A stretch of 64,000 nt of DNA, from the NCBI RefSeq assembly GCF_013347965.1, contig NZ_CP048810.1:2914001-2978000 (forward strand), in the 5' to 3' direction. The position numbers and the translations under genes are program-made. Shown here piece after piece: positions 47,436 through 57,018 of the stretch. The notes beneath the pieces were generated by a model. That model saw only the letters and a program-made list of their open reading frames with translations. It made no database searches and was not told where the DNA came from. The stretch is from Pseudomonas bijieensis (GTDB lineage Bacteria > Pseudomonadota > Gammaproteobacteria > Pseudomonadales > Pseudomonadaceae). The number at the start of each line of letters is the position of its first letter. Positions within the stretch are counted from its first letter, which is position 1.

Positions 47436-48860
47436 ATGCAAACCAAACTGCTGATCAACGGCCACTTGGTAAACGGCGAAGGCCCCGGCCAGGCTGTGTT
47501 CAACCCCGCGCTGGGGCGGGTGCTGGTGGAAATCAACGAAGCCAGCGAAGCCCAGGTCGATGCCGCCGTGCGCGCCGCCGACACCGCCTTCGAGTCTTGG
47601 TCGCAAGTGTCGCCCAAGGACCGCTCCCTGCTCCTGCTCAAACTGGCCGATGCCATCGAAGCCCACGGCGAAGAACTGGCCAAGCTCGAATCGGACAATT
47701 GCGGTAAACCCTTGAGCGCCGCTCTGAACGACGAGATCCCGGCGATCGCCGACGTGTTCCGCTTCTTTGCCGGCGCCAGCCGCTGCATGAACGGCTCGGC
47801 GGGCGGCGAATACCTGCCGGGGCACACCTCGATGATCCGCCGCGACCCGGTGGGGGTCATCGCCTCCATCGCGCCATGGAACTACCCGTTGATGATGGTT
47901 GCCTGGAAAATCGCCCCGGCCCTGGCCGCTGGTAATACCGTGGTGCTCAAGCCATCGGAACAGACCCCGCTGACCGCGTTGCGCCTGGCGGAACTGGCGT
48001 CGGAAATTTTTCCAGCGGGTGTGCTCAACGTGGTGTTCGGTCGTGGGCAAACCGTCGGCCAGCCGCTGGTGACTCATCCGAAAGTGCGCATGGTGTCGCT
48101 GACCGGCTCCATCGCCACCGGTTCGAACATCATTTCCAGCACCGCCGACAGCGTCAAGCGCACGCACATGGAACTGGGCGGCAAGGCCCCGGTGATCATT
48201 TTCGACGACGCCGACATCGACGCGGCGGTGGAAGGCATCCGCACCTTCGGGTTCTACAACGCCGGCCAGGATTGCACGGCCGCATGCCGCATCTATGCCC
48301 AGCAAGGCATCTACGACCGCTTCGTCGAGAAGCTCGGCGCCGCGGTGGGCAGTATCAAGTACGGCCTGCAAACCGCGCCAGACACCGAGATGGGCCCGCT
48401 GATCACCGCCCAGCACCGCGACCGCGTCGCCGGCTTCGTCGAACGCGCCATCGCCCAGCCGCATATCCGCCTGGTCACCGGCGGCAAGGCCGTGGACGGC
48501 AACGGGTTCTTCTTCGAACCAACGGTGCTGGCCGACGCGCAGCAGGATGACGAAATCGTCCGCCGCGAAGTCTTCGGGCCGGTGGTGTCCGTCACGCCGT
48601 TCCTCGACGAAGCGCAAGTGCTGGCCTGGGCCAACGATTCGGACTACGGCCTGGCTTCATCGGTGTGGACCGCCGACGTCGGCCGCGCCCATCGCCTGTC
48701 GGCACGCCTGCAATACGGCTGCACCTGGGTCAACACGCACTTCATGCTCGTCAGCGAAATGCCCCATGGCGGTCAGAAACGTTCCGGCTATGGCAAGGAC
48801 ATGTCCATGTATGGGCTGGAGGATTACACGGTGGTGCGGCATGTGATGTTCAAGCATTGA
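47436..48860 (+). CDS. patD: Gamma-aminobutyraldehyde dehydrogenase (PatD/YdcW-like)
   Basis: 474 residues. It oxidises 4-aminobutyraldehyde to GABA in putrescine breakdown. Catalytic Cys280 in [15 protein letters not shown], Glu in [13 protein letters not shown] (about 247), and the N-binding [20 protein letters not shown] are all present. The second ATG (47436) is preferred because AGGA lies at proper distance only from it. It closes the ydcSTUVW order known from E. coli and is paralogous to the dehydrogenase at 41622. The name is given on homology plus context, not activity. Confidence 0.82.
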   Translation: MQTKLLINGHLVNGEGPGQAVFNPALGRVLVEINEASEAQVDAAVRAADTAFESWSQVSPKDRSLLLLKLADAIEAHGEELAKLESDNCGKPLSAALNDEIPAIADVFRFFAGASRCMNGSAGGEYLPGHTSMIRRDPVGVIASIAPWNYPLMMVAWKIAPALAAGNTVVLKPSEQTPLTALRLAELASEIFPAGVLNVVFGRGQTVGQPLVTHPKVRMVSLTGSIATGSNIISSTADSVKRTHMELGGKAPVIIFDDADIDAAVEGIRTFGFYNAGQDCTAACRIYAQQGIYDRFVEKLGAAVGSIKYGLQTAPDTEMGPLITAQHRDRVAGFVERAIAQPHIRLVTGGKAVDGNGFFFEPTVLADAQQDDEIVRREVFGPVVSVTPFLDEAQVLAWANDSDYGLASSVWTADVGRAHRLSARLQYGCTWVNTHFMLVSEMPHGGQKRSGYGKDMSMYGLEDYTVVRHVMFKH

Positions 48861-48922
48861 AGCCAAGACAACGTTAGCAACACATGCTCGCCGGTTGACG
48901 GAAATCCTGGCAGGACCTAGGG

Positions 48923-48939
48923 TGTCTACAACGTATACA
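48923..48939. promoter_or_regulatory. Candidate toxin-antitoxin operator
   Basis: TGTCTAC-AAC-GTATACA: inverted repeat with six of seven matches, 15 bases before the antitoxin start. Ribbon-helix-helix antitoxins normally bind such palindromes with the toxin to repress their own operon. The overlap with the promoter is inferred. Confidence 0.5.
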
Positions 48940-48954
48940 GCTTGGAGATTAGCC

Positions 48955-49206
48955 ATGGCCTCGCCCGTTTTGTCCTTTCGTGTGGAAGAAGGTCTGGCCC
49001 AACAGCTGGATTTGCTGGCTGCCGCCACCGACCGCGACCGTCAATATCACCTCAAGCGTGCACTGGTTCGATATGTAGAGGCCGAGTCCTGGCATCTGCA
49101 AGCCATCAGCGAAGGCATAGCAGACGCCGATGCTGGAAATCTGACCGATCTGGATGCCGTGAAGGCTAAGTGGGCAAAACGTGCCGAGCATCGTACTGAC
49201 CGATAA
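48955..49206 (+). CDS. Ribbon-helix-helix antitoxin (ParD/RelB/CopG-like)
   Basis: 83 residues. The N-terminal ribbon-helix-helix has PVLSFRVEEGLAQQLDLLAA then ATDRDRQYHLKRALVRYVEA (about 3-45), typical of CopG-type antitoxins. The C-terminal part (IADADAGNLTDLDAVKAKWA) would wrap the toxin. TTGGAGATTAGCC before the ATG (GGAG about 8 bases upstream) sets the start. It overlaps the toxin gene by 26 bases. Confidence 0.85.
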   Translation: MASPVLSFRVEEGLAQQLDLLAAATDRDRQYHLKRALVRYVEAESWHLQAISEGIADADAGNLTDLDAVKAKWAKRAEHRTDR

Positions 49207-49480
49207 AGCACAGAGTGACCTCGACTCGATTCATGAACATTACCAAAGCGCTATCGGCACGCAAGGCGCTGACGATGTCATCATCGCCATCCTGGAGACG
49301 CTGCGACAATTGCAGCGTTTTCCCGGTTCAGGCCGTCCTTCAGTCGTTCCCGATATTCGAGAGCTGGTGCTGACACGCTATCCATTCGTTGCGCCTTACC
49401 GACTCGTACAGGGGCAATTGCAAATCCTGCGGATATTGCACCAGTGCAGCGAACGGCCCCAGGATTGGTCGATGGAGTAA
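49181..49480 (+). CDS. RelE/ParE-family toxin
   Basis: 99 residues from a GTG inside the end of the antitoxin gene (26-base overlap). RelE/ParE fold: TDKAQSDLDSIHEHY, LRQLQRFPGSGRPSVVPDIR and the C-terminal TRYPFVAPYRLVQGQLQILR with the conserved Arg and YR of the family. Whether it cuts mRNA (RelE) or blocks gyrase (ParE) cannot be said; the SGRPSVVPDIRELVLTRYPF pattern is more like ParE. The next 32 bases lead to a minus-strand small gene. Confidence 0.85.
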   Translation: MPSIVLTDKAQSDLDSIHEHYQSAIGTQGADDVIIAILETLRQLQRFPGSGRPSVVPDIRELVLTRYPFVAPYRLVQGQLQILRILHQCSERPQDWSME

Positions 49481-49525
49481 CTTTGGCCGGTGCTCTCCTG
49501 GCCCGGCCATCATCACCGCGCTTGA

Positions 49526-49711
49526 TCAGAATCTGGAAACACTGCGCATCGCATCCACCAGGTAACGCATGGCGATGCGGTCGTTTTCCGACAGTTCCCG
49601 ATAGCGCTCCACCAGCCTTAACTCTTCCAGGCTGAGCCGTCGTGTCCTGCGTCCATTGGTCAGGCCTGGAAAGATCCCCAGCATTTCGGTAATGCCCTGT
49701 ATTTTTGTCAT
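49526..49711 (-). CDS. Small basic protein of unknown function
   Basis: 61 residues: MTKIQGITEMLGIFPGLTNG then RRTRRLSLEELRLVERYREL, ending in SENDRIAMRYLVDAMRSVSR. AAGAAGGAC seven bases before the ATG is a strong ribosome site, so it is probably real. The LSLEELRLVERYRELSENDR segment resembles the tail of phage-type repressors and may bind protein or DNA. No named domain is recognised. It points towards the toxin-antitoxin pair and may be part of the same accessory segment. Confidence 0.6.
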   Translation of the reverse strand: MTKIQGITEMLGIFPGLTNGRRTRRLSLEELRLVERYRELSENDRIAMRYLVDAMRSVSRF

Positions 49712-50072
49712 GAACTGTCCTTCTTTACGTCGAGTTGACCTGATAGCGCCGTCTGAATCCGGGTTGAATCGTCTATCACGCTAAAGAATAGGGAGGATTC
49801 AAAGCGTGAAAAGGGAGTTTTAGAGTAATTAGTCAAAAAAAGTTGGAATCGACATAAAAAAAGAAATAACTGTAAGAAAATTTGACCAAGCCACGCTTTC
49901 CCTTTCTCTCCAAGCCTGCATTTCCCCTATGATTTTGCGCCTCGGTGAACCGATCCAGCTCTCAGGCATCTGTTCTAACGTTCGTCGCGTTTGGCCAAAG
50001 GCATGTCCGAACTCCTTTACCAATCTCTGTTGCCAGGATCGGCTCGGGATTGTTTCGAGAAAGGTTGTATTT
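49712..50072. other. 361-base AT-rich region upstream of opgD
   Basis: The part from about 49790 to 49890 is far richer in A/T than the rest of the window, with runs such as CAAAAAAAGTTGG and CATAAAAAAAGAAATAA. It contains the upstream region of opgD and of the small protein at 49711. No terminator or confident promoter was found. One minus-strand frame crosses it but has no ribosome site. Confidence 0.5.
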
Positions 50073-51698
50073 ATGCACCGCAGGAATCTGCTCAAGGCCT
50101 CCATGGCTTTCGCCGCCTACACTGGGCTATCGGCCTCCGGGCTCATGGCCGCCCGCGCCTGGGCCGCCGATCAGACTGCCGACGGCGAAGCCCGTCCCTT
50201 CGATTTCAACGGTTTGAAGGATCAGGCCCGGCGGCTGGCCGAGAGCCGCTACGTCGACACCAAGCAAGTCCTGCCACCGACCCTGGCCCAAATGTCGCCG
50301 CTGCAGTTCAACGCCATCCGTTATGACGCCAATCATTCGCTGTGGAATGAGCTGGACGGGCAACTGGACGCACAATTCTTCCACGTCGGCATGGGTTTCA
50401 AGCAGCCGGTGCGCATGTACAGCGTCGACCCGAAGACGCGTATGGCCCGTGAGGTGCACTTTCGTCCGGAACTGTTCAACTATGAGAAAACCACGGTCAA
50501 CACCTCGCAGTTGACGGGTGACCTGGGCTTCGCCGGCTTCCGCGTCTTCAAGGCGCCGGAACTGGACCGGCACGACATCGTTTCTTTCCTGGGGGCCAGC
50601 TATTTCCGCGCCGTGGACGCCAGCGGCCAGTACGGGCTGTCGGCACGCGGCCTGGCCATTGACACCTATGCCAAGAAGCGTGAGGAATTCCCGGACTTCA
50701 CCAAGTTCTGGTTCGAAACCCCGGAGAAGAACAGCACCCGGTTCGTGGTCTACGCCCTGCTCGACTCCCCCAGCGCCACCGGTGCCTATCGGTTTGATAT
50801 CGATTGCCAGCCGACCCGGGTGGTGATGGAGATCGACGCGCACATCAATGCCCGTACCGCCATCGAGCAACTGGGCATTGCGCCCATGACCAGCATGTTC
50901 AGCTGCGGCACCGTCGAGCGGCGCATGTGCGACACCATCCATCCGCAAATCCACGATTCCGACCGGCTGGCCATGTGGCGCGGCAACGGCGAGTGGGTCT
51001 GCCGCCCGTTGAACAACCCCGCCAACCTGCAGTTCAATGCCTACGCCGACAAGGACCCGAAAGGCTTCGGCCTGGTGCAGACCGACCATGACTTTGCCAG
51101 CTACCAGGACACCGTAGACTGGTACAGCAAGCGCCCGAGCCTGTGGGTCGAGCCTACGACGGCCTGGGGCGAAGGCTCGGTTGACCTGCTGGAAATTCCT
51201 ACCACCGGCGAAACCCTGGATAACATCGTTGCGTTCTGGACACCGAAAAAACCGGTGGCTGCCGGCGACTCGCTGAACTATGGCTACAAGCTCTACTGGA
51301 GCGCGCTGCCACCCGTGAGCACGGACCTGGCCCACGTCGACGCCACCCGCTCAGGCATGGGCGGTTTCATCGAGGGCTGGGCGCCGGGCGAGCATTACCC
51401 GACCGTCTGGGCCCGTCGCTTTGCCGTGGACTTCAGCGGCGGCGGCCTCGACCAATTGCCGCCGGGCACCGGCATCGAACCGGTGGTGACCTGCTCCCAC
51501 GGCGAGGTGAAGGACTTCAACGTGCTGGTGCTGGATGCGATCAAGGGCTACCGCATCACCTTCGACTGGTACCCGACCGACGACCGTGTGGACCCGGTGC
51601 AGATGCGCCTGTTCATTCGCACCAAGGACCGGACCTTGAGCGAGACCTGGTTGTACCAGTACTTCCCGCCGGCACCGGATAAGCGCAAGTATCCCTGA
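50073..51698 (+). CDS. opgD: Periplasmic glucan biosynthesis protein D (OpgD)
   Basis: 541 residues. The N-terminus has a twin-arginine signal ([18 protein letters not shown] then [11 protein letters not shown]), so it is exported folded to the periplasm. It belongs to the OpgG/OpgD (MdoG) family, which shape osmoregulated periplasmic glucans: [20 protein letters not shown], then [33 protein letters not shown], a Pro/Trp-rich [20 protein letters not shown] and the Ig-like tail ending AFDW...TWLYQYF. The ATG at 50073 is preceded by AAAGG; the longer upstream frame lacks a signal. Confidence 0.93.
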   Translation: MHRRNLLKASMAFAAYTGLSASGLMAARAWAADQTADGEARPFDFNGLKDQARRLAESRYVDTKQVLPPTLAQMSPLQFNAIRYDANHSLWNELDGQLDAQFFHVGMGFKQPVRMYSVDPKTRMAREVHFRPELFNYEKTTVNTSQLTGDLGFAGFRVFKAPELDRHDIVSFLGASYFRAVDASGQYGLSARGLAIDTYAKKREEFPDFTKFWFETPEKNSTRFVVYALLDSPSATGAYRFDIDCQPTRVVMEIDAHINARTAIEQLGIAPMTSMFSCGTVERRMCDTIHPQIHDSDRLAMWRGNGEWVCRPLNNPANLQFNAYADKDPKGFGLVQTDHDFASYQDTVDWYSKRPSLWVEPTTAWGEGSVDLLEIPTTGETLDNIVAFWTPKKPVAAGDSLNYGYKLYWSALPPVSTDLAHVDATRSGMGGFIEGWAPGEHYPTVWARRFAVDFSGGGLDQLPPGTGIEPVVTCSHGEVKDFNVLVLDAIKGYRITFDWYPTDDRVDPVQMRLFIRTKDRTLSETWLYQYFPPAPDKRKYP

Positions 51699-51723
51699 GC
51701 CCTGCTGCGTCAGGAATGACGCC

Positions 51724-51818
51724 TTCGCGAGCAAGCCCGCTCCCACATTGAGCCTTGTTGTGAACGCTATCCGCGCCACACAACAGATCCACTGAGGGAG
51801 CGAGCCTGCTCGCGATGA
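51724..51818. repeat. Two class A REPs, tail-to-tail
   Basis: Left TTCGCGAGCAAGCCCGCTCCCACA (51724-51747) and right GAGGGAGCGAGCCTGCTCGCGATGAG (51794-51819) are inverted with their CCCAC ends facing. The left arm is a divergent variant. Downstream of opgD. Confidence 0.75.
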
Positions 51819-51852
51819 GGCCGGTACAAGCACCAATTTTTTTCAAACAAAC

Positions 51853-51885
51853 AAAAAGCCCCGGCCAATGACGACCGGGGCTTTT
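51853..51885. terminator. Bidirectional terminator between opgD and the OYE gene
   Basis: AAAAAGCCCCGG-CCAATGACGA-CCGGGGCTTTT: seven-base GC stem with A and T runs. It lies between two convergent genes and ends both. Confidence 0.9.
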
Positions 51886-51900
51886 GGTTTTACCAAGCAC

Positions 51901-53007
51901 TCAATCCCGCAAATCCGACTCATGGATCGGCTGGTCCCGATGCGTGGCCCGCTGGTACTGCGCCGGCCATGTAGCCTTGCGTCCACCCAAGTCATCATCG
52001 GCATGCAGGGCCCAGTACGGATCGCGCAACAATTCCCGGGCGAGGAAAATGATGTCGGCCTGGCAGGTGCGCAGGATGTGTTCGGCCTGGGCCGGTTCGG
52101 TAATCATGCCGACAGTGCCAGTGGCGATTTCCGACTCCTTGCGTACCCGTTCGGCAAAGCGTGTCTGGTAGCCCGGGCCGGTGGGAATTTCCGCATTCGC
52201 GGCGGTGCCGCCCGATGACACATCGATCAAGTCCACTCCCAGGGCCCTGAAGCGTCGCGCCAGCTCCACGGTTTCATCCGGGTTCCAACCGTCCTCGACC
52301 CAGTCGGTGGCGGAGACGCGCACGAACACCGGCAACTCTTCAGGCCATACGGCCCGCACCGCCTCGGTCACTTGCAACACCAGGCGGATGCGGTTCTCGA
52401 ACGAGCCGCCGTATTGATCGCGTCGCTGATTGCTCAAGGGCGACAGGAATTGATGCAGCAGATAGCCATGGGCCGCGTGGACTTCGACCACTTTGAATCC
52501 GGCCGTCAGGCTGCGTTTTGCCGCGTCCACGAACGCCTGGACAATACCGGCGATCTGTCCTTCATCCAGTTGGACGGGCTGAGTGTGCTGCGGGTCGAAG
52601 GCAATCGGCGACGGACCGACCGGCACCCAGCCGCCATCCTCCGGTTTTACGCTGCCATGCTTGCCCAGCCAGGGTCGCCAGGTGCTGGCCTTGCGCCCGG
52701 CGTGGGCCAGTTGAATGCCTGGCACAGCCCCTTGGGCGGTGATGAAGCGGGTGATGCGTTGCAGGGGTTCGATCTGTTCATCGTTCCACAAGCCCAGGTC
52801 CTGGGCTGTGATGCGGCCATCAGCGGTGACAGCGGTGGCCTCGGTAAACACCAGGCCTGCCCCGCCCACGGCGCGACTGCCCAGGTGCACCAAGTGCCAG
52901 TCGTTGGCCAGGCCATCGGCGCTCGAATACTGGCACATCGGCGACACCGCGATGCGATTGGGTAAGGTCAATTGGCGAAGGGTATAGGGTTCCAGCAGCA
53001 GACTCAT
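51901..53007 (-). CDS. NADH:flavin oxidoreductase, Old Yellow Enzyme family
   Basis: 368-residue FMN enzyme of the YqjM/XenA subgroup that reduces activated C=C bonds and some nitro compounds. Visible: LPNRIAVSPMCQYSSADGLA near the start (Cys of the YqjM type), PGIQLAHAGRKAS, the HAAHGYLLHQFLSPLSNQRR barrel segment, and QYGGSFENRIRLVLQV. The Cys in MCQYS tunes the flavin in this subgroup. Substrate unknown. No operon partner. Confidence 0.87.
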   Translation of the reverse strand: MSLLLEPYTLRQLTLPNRIAVSPMCQYSSADGLANDWHLVHLGSRAVGGAGLVFTEATAVTADGRITAQDLGLWNDEQIEPLQRITRFITAQGAVPGIQLAHAGRKASTWRPWLGKHGSVKPEDGGWVPVGPSPIAFDPQHTQPVQLDEGQIAGIVQAFVDAAKRSLTAGFKVVEVHAAHGYLLHQFLSPLSNQRRDQYGGSFENRIRLVLQVTEAVRAVWPEELPVFVRVSATDWVEDGWNPDETVELARRFRALGVDLIDVSSGGTAANAEIPTGPGYQTRFAERVRKESEIATGTVGMITEPAQAEHILRTCQADIIFLARELLRDPYWALHADDDLGGRKATWPAQYQRATHRDQPIHESDLRD

Positions 53008-53195
53008 GGGGCACCTCTCGAATCAGTGGGCAGGCTCCAGGGTTCTGTTTGAAAAGTCGACGAGTGACAAAAGGTGCAACAACCCGCCCCCGCGGGCAAA
53101 GAAAATCGACAAGACGTCACAAGGGCTATCAAGCAGTGCTTAGAGCCTAGTCGACAACCCGGGATCAGGGTGGGTTCAGAATTAAAAACCGACAG

Positions 53196-53226
53196 TGTGG
53201 CGAGGGGATTCATCCCCTCGCCACAG
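53196..53226. repeat. Single class B REP
   Basis: TGTGGCGAGGGGATTCATCC-CCTCGCCACAGG: one compact unit with no partner, just after the 3' end of recJ. The middle is shorter than in the other class B copies. Confidence 0.72.
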
Positions 53227-53259
53227 GAAAACATTCCCGCAGTAACTAACGGCTTGAGC

Positions 53260-54969
53260 CTACCGCGGCTCGATATGGGCAATCATCAACTGCACCGTTT
53301 CCTGGCCGCGGAACTCGTTGAGGTCGAGCTTATAGGCCAGTTCCACCCAGCGCACGGTGGGGTTCGGCCAGATCTCGCGGTCGATGCCGAAGGCGATGCC
53401 ATCAAGCTTCACCGAACCGCATTCGCTCTTGAGCACCACCTTCAGGTGCCGCTCGCCCACCACCCGCTGTTCGACCAACTGGAACACGCCGTGGAACATC
53501 GGCTCCGGGAAATGCTGGCCCCAGGGCCCGGCGTGACGCAGCGCCCGGGCCAGTTCCAAGTGGAATTCCTCCACCGCCAGGGTGCCGTCCGACAACAGCC
53601 GACCGGTCAGGTCTTCTTCGCGCAATTGCCGGCGCACTTCCGCGTCAAACGCCTCGGCGAACAATGGGAAATTCGCTTCCGGCAGCGTCAGCCCCGCCGC
53701 CATGGCGTGACCGCCGTACTTGCTGATCAGGGTCGGATGCTGCGCCGCCACCACACTCAGCGCATCGCGGATGTGAAAGCCCGGCACCGAGCGGCCCGAG
53801 CCCTTGAGCAGACCGTCGCCGGCATCGGCAAAGGCGATGGTCGGGCGGAAATAGCGCTCTTTCATCCGCGAGGCAAGGATACCGATCACGCCCTGGTGCC
53901 ACTGCGGATCGAACAGGCACAAGCCGAATGGCATCGACTCCACCGGCAGGTCCTTGAGCTGGGCCAGGGCTTCGCGCTGCATGCCCTGCTCGATGGATTT
54001 GCGGTCCTGGTTCATGCCGTCCAGTTGCGCCGCCATCTCCCGCGCCAGGGCGGCATCGTTGGTGAGCAGGCACTCGATACCCAGGCTCATGTCGTCCAGG
54101 CGCCCCGCCGCATTCAGACGCGGACCGAGGATAAACCCGAGGTCCGTGGAGGTAATGCGCGAATGGTCACGCTTGGCCACTTCGAGAATGGCCTTGATCC
54201 CGGGACGGGCACGCCCAGCACGAATCCGCTCCAGGCCCTGGTGCACCAGAATGCGATTATTGGCGTCCAGGGGCACCACGTCAGCCACGCTGCCCAGGGC
54301 CACCAGGTCCAACAGCTCACCAATGTTCGGCTGGGGTTTGCTGGTGTACCAACCCAGGCTGCGCAGACGGGCACGCAACGCCATCAGCACGTAAAAAATA
54401 ACCCCGACACCCGCCAGCGCCTTGCTCGGGAATTCGCAGCCCGGCTGGTTCGGATTGACGATCGCATCGGCCAGCGGCAGTTCGAGGCCCGGCAAGTGGT
54501 GGTCGGTGACCAGCACCTTGAGCCCCGCCGCTTTCGCCGCCGCCACACCTTCCACGCTGGAAATGCCGTTGTCCACGGTGATCAGCAACTGCGGCTCGCG
54601 AGTCAGCGCGACTTCGACGATTTCCGGGGTCAGCCCGTAGCCGTATTCGAAGCGGTTGGGCACCAGATAGTCGACATGGGCCGCGCCGAGCAGACGCAGC
54701 CCCAGCATGCCGACGGTGCTGGCGGTCGCGCCATCGGCATCGAAGTCACCGACGATCAGGATGCGCTGGCGTTCTTCCAGCGCCGTCACCAGCAGATCCA
54801 CCGCGGCGTCGATCCCCTTGAGCTGCTGATAAGGAATCAAGCGCGCCAGGCTCTTGTCCAGTTCAGCCTCGGACTGCACGCCACGCGCTGCGTACAGGCG
54901 GGTCAACAGCGGCGGCAGGTCACCGAGAAATGGCAGGGTGTCGGGTAACTGGCGGGGTTCTATGCGCAT
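53260..54969 (-). CDS. recJ: Single-stranded-DNA exonuclease RecJ
   Basis: 569 residues. 5'-3' exonuclease for recombination, base-excision and mismatch repair. DHH-family motifs: ILIVGDFDADGATASTVGML (motif I, Asp cluster), VTDHHLPGLE (the DHH motif), and the DHHA1 motif SKYGGHAMAAGLTLPE near residue 420. The C-terminal OB-like region binds DNA. The ATG at 54969 (MRIEPRQLPD) gives the normal length. It is on the minus strand, separated from yaeQ by a class B REP pair; no other partner is close. Confidence 0.95.
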   Translation of the reverse strand: MRIEPRQLPDTLPFLGDLPPLLTRLYAARGVQSEAELDKSLARLIPYQQLKGIDAAVDLLVTALEERQRILIVGDFDADGATASTVGMLGLRLLGAAHVDYLVPNRFEYGYGLTPEIVEVALTREPQLLITVDNGISSVEGVAAAKAAGLKVLVTDHHLPGLELPLADAIVNPNQPGCEFPSKALAGVGVIFYVLMALRARLRSLGWYTSKPQPNIGELLDLVALGSVADVVPLDANNRILVHQGLERIRAGRARPGIKAILEVAKRDHSRITSTDLGFILGPRLNAAGRLDDMSLGIECLLTNDAALAREMAAQLDGMNQDRKSIEQGMQREALAQLKDLPVESMPFGLCLFDPQWHQGVIGILASRMKERYFRPTIAFADAGDGLLKGSGRSVPGFHIRDALSVVAAQHPTLISKYGGHAMAAGLTLPEANFPLFAEAFDAEVRRQLREEDLTGRLLSDGTLAVEEFHLELARALRHAGPWGQHFPEPMFHGVFQLVEQRVVGERHLKVVLKSECGSVKLDGIAFGIDREIWPNPTVRWVELAYKLDLNEFRGQETVQLMIAHIEPR

Positions 54970-55008
54970 GGGGGAACGGACATTTCTCTATTTTTTGGAA
55001 TCCTGGAC

Positions 55009-55099
55009 TGTGGCGAGGGAGCTTGCTCCCGCTGGGCTGCGTAGCGGCCCCCTTTTGTGGGTGCTGCGCACCCAAGCGGGAGCAAGCTCCCTCGCCACA
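55009..55099. repeat. REP pair, class B
   Basis: CTGTGGCGAGGGAGCTTGCTC-CCGCTGGG and inverted AAGCGGGAGCAAGCTCCCTCGCCAC around about 35 bases. Between recJ and yaeQ. Confidence 0.85.
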
Positions 55100-55128
55100 A
55101 TGAGTTCACTCAATACCGGGTCAATGGC

Positions 55129-55671
55129 TCAACCACGCTCGCCCAGCAGCCATTGCAGTTGGACTTCATGCTGACCACGGTCGTCGGTCACGAAAATCGT
55201 ACCCTCACTGATCATCACGTCCCACTTGATCACGCGAGGCATGTCCTGGGCCAGGGTTTCCAGCACTTCCTGAGGCACGGCGGCGATGTTGACGTTCTTC
55301 AGGTTTTTGACGGCCGGGATCACCTTGCCTTCCCACACTCGCAGGCTGCCGTAGGCCAGCAGGCTGGTACGCTCGGTGCGACGCGAACACCAGGTCAGGC
55401 GATCGGCGTCAGGCTGGCCGACTTCGATCCAGTGCAAAACACGGTCATCCAGGCTTTTTTCCCACAGCGCGGGTTCATCGACGTCTGACAGACCACGACC
55501 AAACGCCAGCAGCTCGTTGTACCAGAACGCGTAGGCCAACAGGCGCACGGTCATGCGCTCTTCGGTCTCCGAAGGATGGCGGGCGATGGTCTGCTTCACA
55601 TTCTCATACACATTGCGGTCGAGATCAGTGAGGTTCAGTTCAAACTTATAAGTCGTGGACGGCTGGGCCAT
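55129..55671 (-). CDS. yaeQ: YaeQ family protein
   Basis: 180 residues, PD-(D/E)XK-like fold family of unclear role (linked to RfaH-type effects in E. coli). Conserved KFELNLTDLDRNVYENVKQT at the start, ERMTVRLLAYAFWYNELLAF, RVLHWIEVGQPDADRLTWCS, and LQWLLGERG at the end. The long frame upstream of 55671 is not coding. The ribosome site is weak (AAGAAG). It is divergent from the CoA-transferase gene. Confidence 0.9.
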   Translation of the reverse strand: MAQPSTTYKFELNLTDLDRNVYENVKQTIARHPSETEERMTVRLLAYAFWYNELLAFGRGLSDVDEPALWEKSLDDRVLHWIEVGQPDADRLTWCSRRTERTSLLAYGSLRVWEGKVIPAVKNLKNVNIAAVPQEVLETLAQDMPRVIKWDVMISEGTIFVTDDRGQHEVQLQWLLGERG

Positions 55672-55818
55672 GAACGGGCTTCTTGATACGAAGAAAGGCG
55701 GCAAGTCTAACCGATGACGCGGGCAATCCACGAATTGCCGACCATCAACCTGCGGCGACCGGTCTTGGCCTATGATAAAACGCTCTATTCGTTCTGCCTT
55801 TGTCCTACAGGATCTGTC

Positions 55819-57018
55819 ATGTCGCTTACTGCCAAACCCCTTGCCGGCGTCAAAGTCGTCGAACTCGGCACCTTGATCGCCGGGCCCTTCGCCTCGCGCA
55901 TCTGCGGCGAATTCGGTGCCGAGATCATCAAGGTCGAATCGCCCGATGGCGGTGATCCGCTGCGCAAGTGGCGCAAGCTGTACGAGGGCACCTCGCTGTG
56001 GTGGTTCGTCCAGGCACGCAACAAGAAGTCCCTGACCTTGAACCTCAAACACCCCGAAGGCCTGGCGATCCTGAAAAAACTGCTCGGCGAAGCCGACATC
56101 CTGATCGAGAATTTCCGCCCCGGGGTGTTGGAAAAGCTCGGCCTGGGCTGGGATGTCCTGCATGCACTGAACCCGAAACTGGTGATGGTGCGGCTTTCGG
56201 GCTTCGGCCAGACCGGGCCGATGAAAGATCAGCCAGGATTTGGCGCGGTGGGCGAATCCATGGGCGGCCTGCGCTACATCACCGGCTTCGAGGATCGCCC
56301 GCCCGTGCGCACCGGGATTTCCATCGGCGACTCCATCGCCGCCCTCTGGGGCGTGATTGGCGCATTGATGGCCCTGCGTCACCGCGAGATCAACGGCGGA
56401 ACCGGGCAAGTGGTGGACGTAGCCTTGTACGAGGCAATTTTCGCCATGATGGAAAGCATGGTGCCGGAATTCGACGTGTTCGGATTCATCCGCGAACGCA
56501 CCGGCAACATCATGCCCGGCATCACCCCCTCGTCCATCCACACCAGCGCCGACGGCAAGCACGTGCAAATTGGCGCCAATGGCGACGCGATCTTCAAGCG
56601 TTTCATGCAAATCATCGGCCGCGACGACTTGGCCAACGACCCGCAACTGGCCAGCAATGATGGCCGTGACGAGCGCCGTGATGAGCTGTACGGGGTCATC
56701 GATCGCTGGGTCAACTCACTGCCGCTCGATACTGTCATCGACCAATTGAACCAGGCCGAGGTCCCGGCCAGCCGGATCTTCAGTGCCGAGGATATGTTCA
56801 GCGACCCGCAATTCCTGGCCCGTGAAATGTTCCTGCAGGCCAAGCTGCCGGACGGCAAGGCGTTCAAGATGCCGGGAATCGTACCGAAGCTTTCCGACAC
56901 CCCGGGTACTTCCGAATGGGTCGGGCCAGCGCTGGGGGAGCACAACGCCCAGGTGCTCGGCGAGCTGGGCTACGACGCGCAGCAGATCGCCAAGCTGCGC
57001 AGCGACGGCGCCATTTGA
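55819..57018 (+). CDS. CaiB/BaiF family CoA-transferase
   Basis: 399 residues, class III CoA-transferase. Catalytic Asp171 in RTGISIGDSIAALWG fits the Asp of formyl-CoA transferase. N-terminal AGVKVVELGTLIAGPFASRI and GEFGAEIIKVESPDGGDPLR are typical, as is the GFGQTGPMKDQPGFGAVGES loop and the late KAFKMPGIVPKLSDTPGTSE. It moves CoA between carboxylic acids; substrate unknown. Start at 55819 with AGGA seven bases before; the longer frame upstream lacks support. It stands alone between yaeQ and a REP pair. Confidence 0.88.
   Translation: MSLTAKPLAGVKVVELGTLIAGPFASRICGEFGAEIIKVESPDGGDPLRKWRKLYEGTSLWWFVQARNKKSLTLNLKHPEGLAILKKLLGEADILIENFRPGVLEKLGLGWDVLHALNPKLVMVRLSGFGQTGPMKDQPGFGAVGESMGGLRYITGFEDRPPVRTGISIGDSIAALWGVIGALMALRHREINGGTGQVVDVALYEAIFAMMESMVPEFDVFGFIRERTGNIMPGITPSSIHTSADGKHVQIGANGDAIFKRFMQIIGRDDLANDPQLASNDGRDERRDELYGVIDRWVNSLPLDTVIDQLNQAEVPASRIFSAEDMFSDPQFLAREMFLQAKLPDGKAFKMPGIVPKLSDTPGTSEWVGPALGEHNAQVLGELGYDAQQIAKLRSDGAI

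Noticed and set aside
49829..50104. 91-residue minus-strand frame before opgD
   Set aside because: No ribosome site, overlaps the opgD start, and its end lies in an AT-rich non-coding stretch.
55129..56646. 505-residue frame including yaeQ
   Set aside because: Only the last 180 residues are YaeQ; the rest is antisense to the CoA-transferase.
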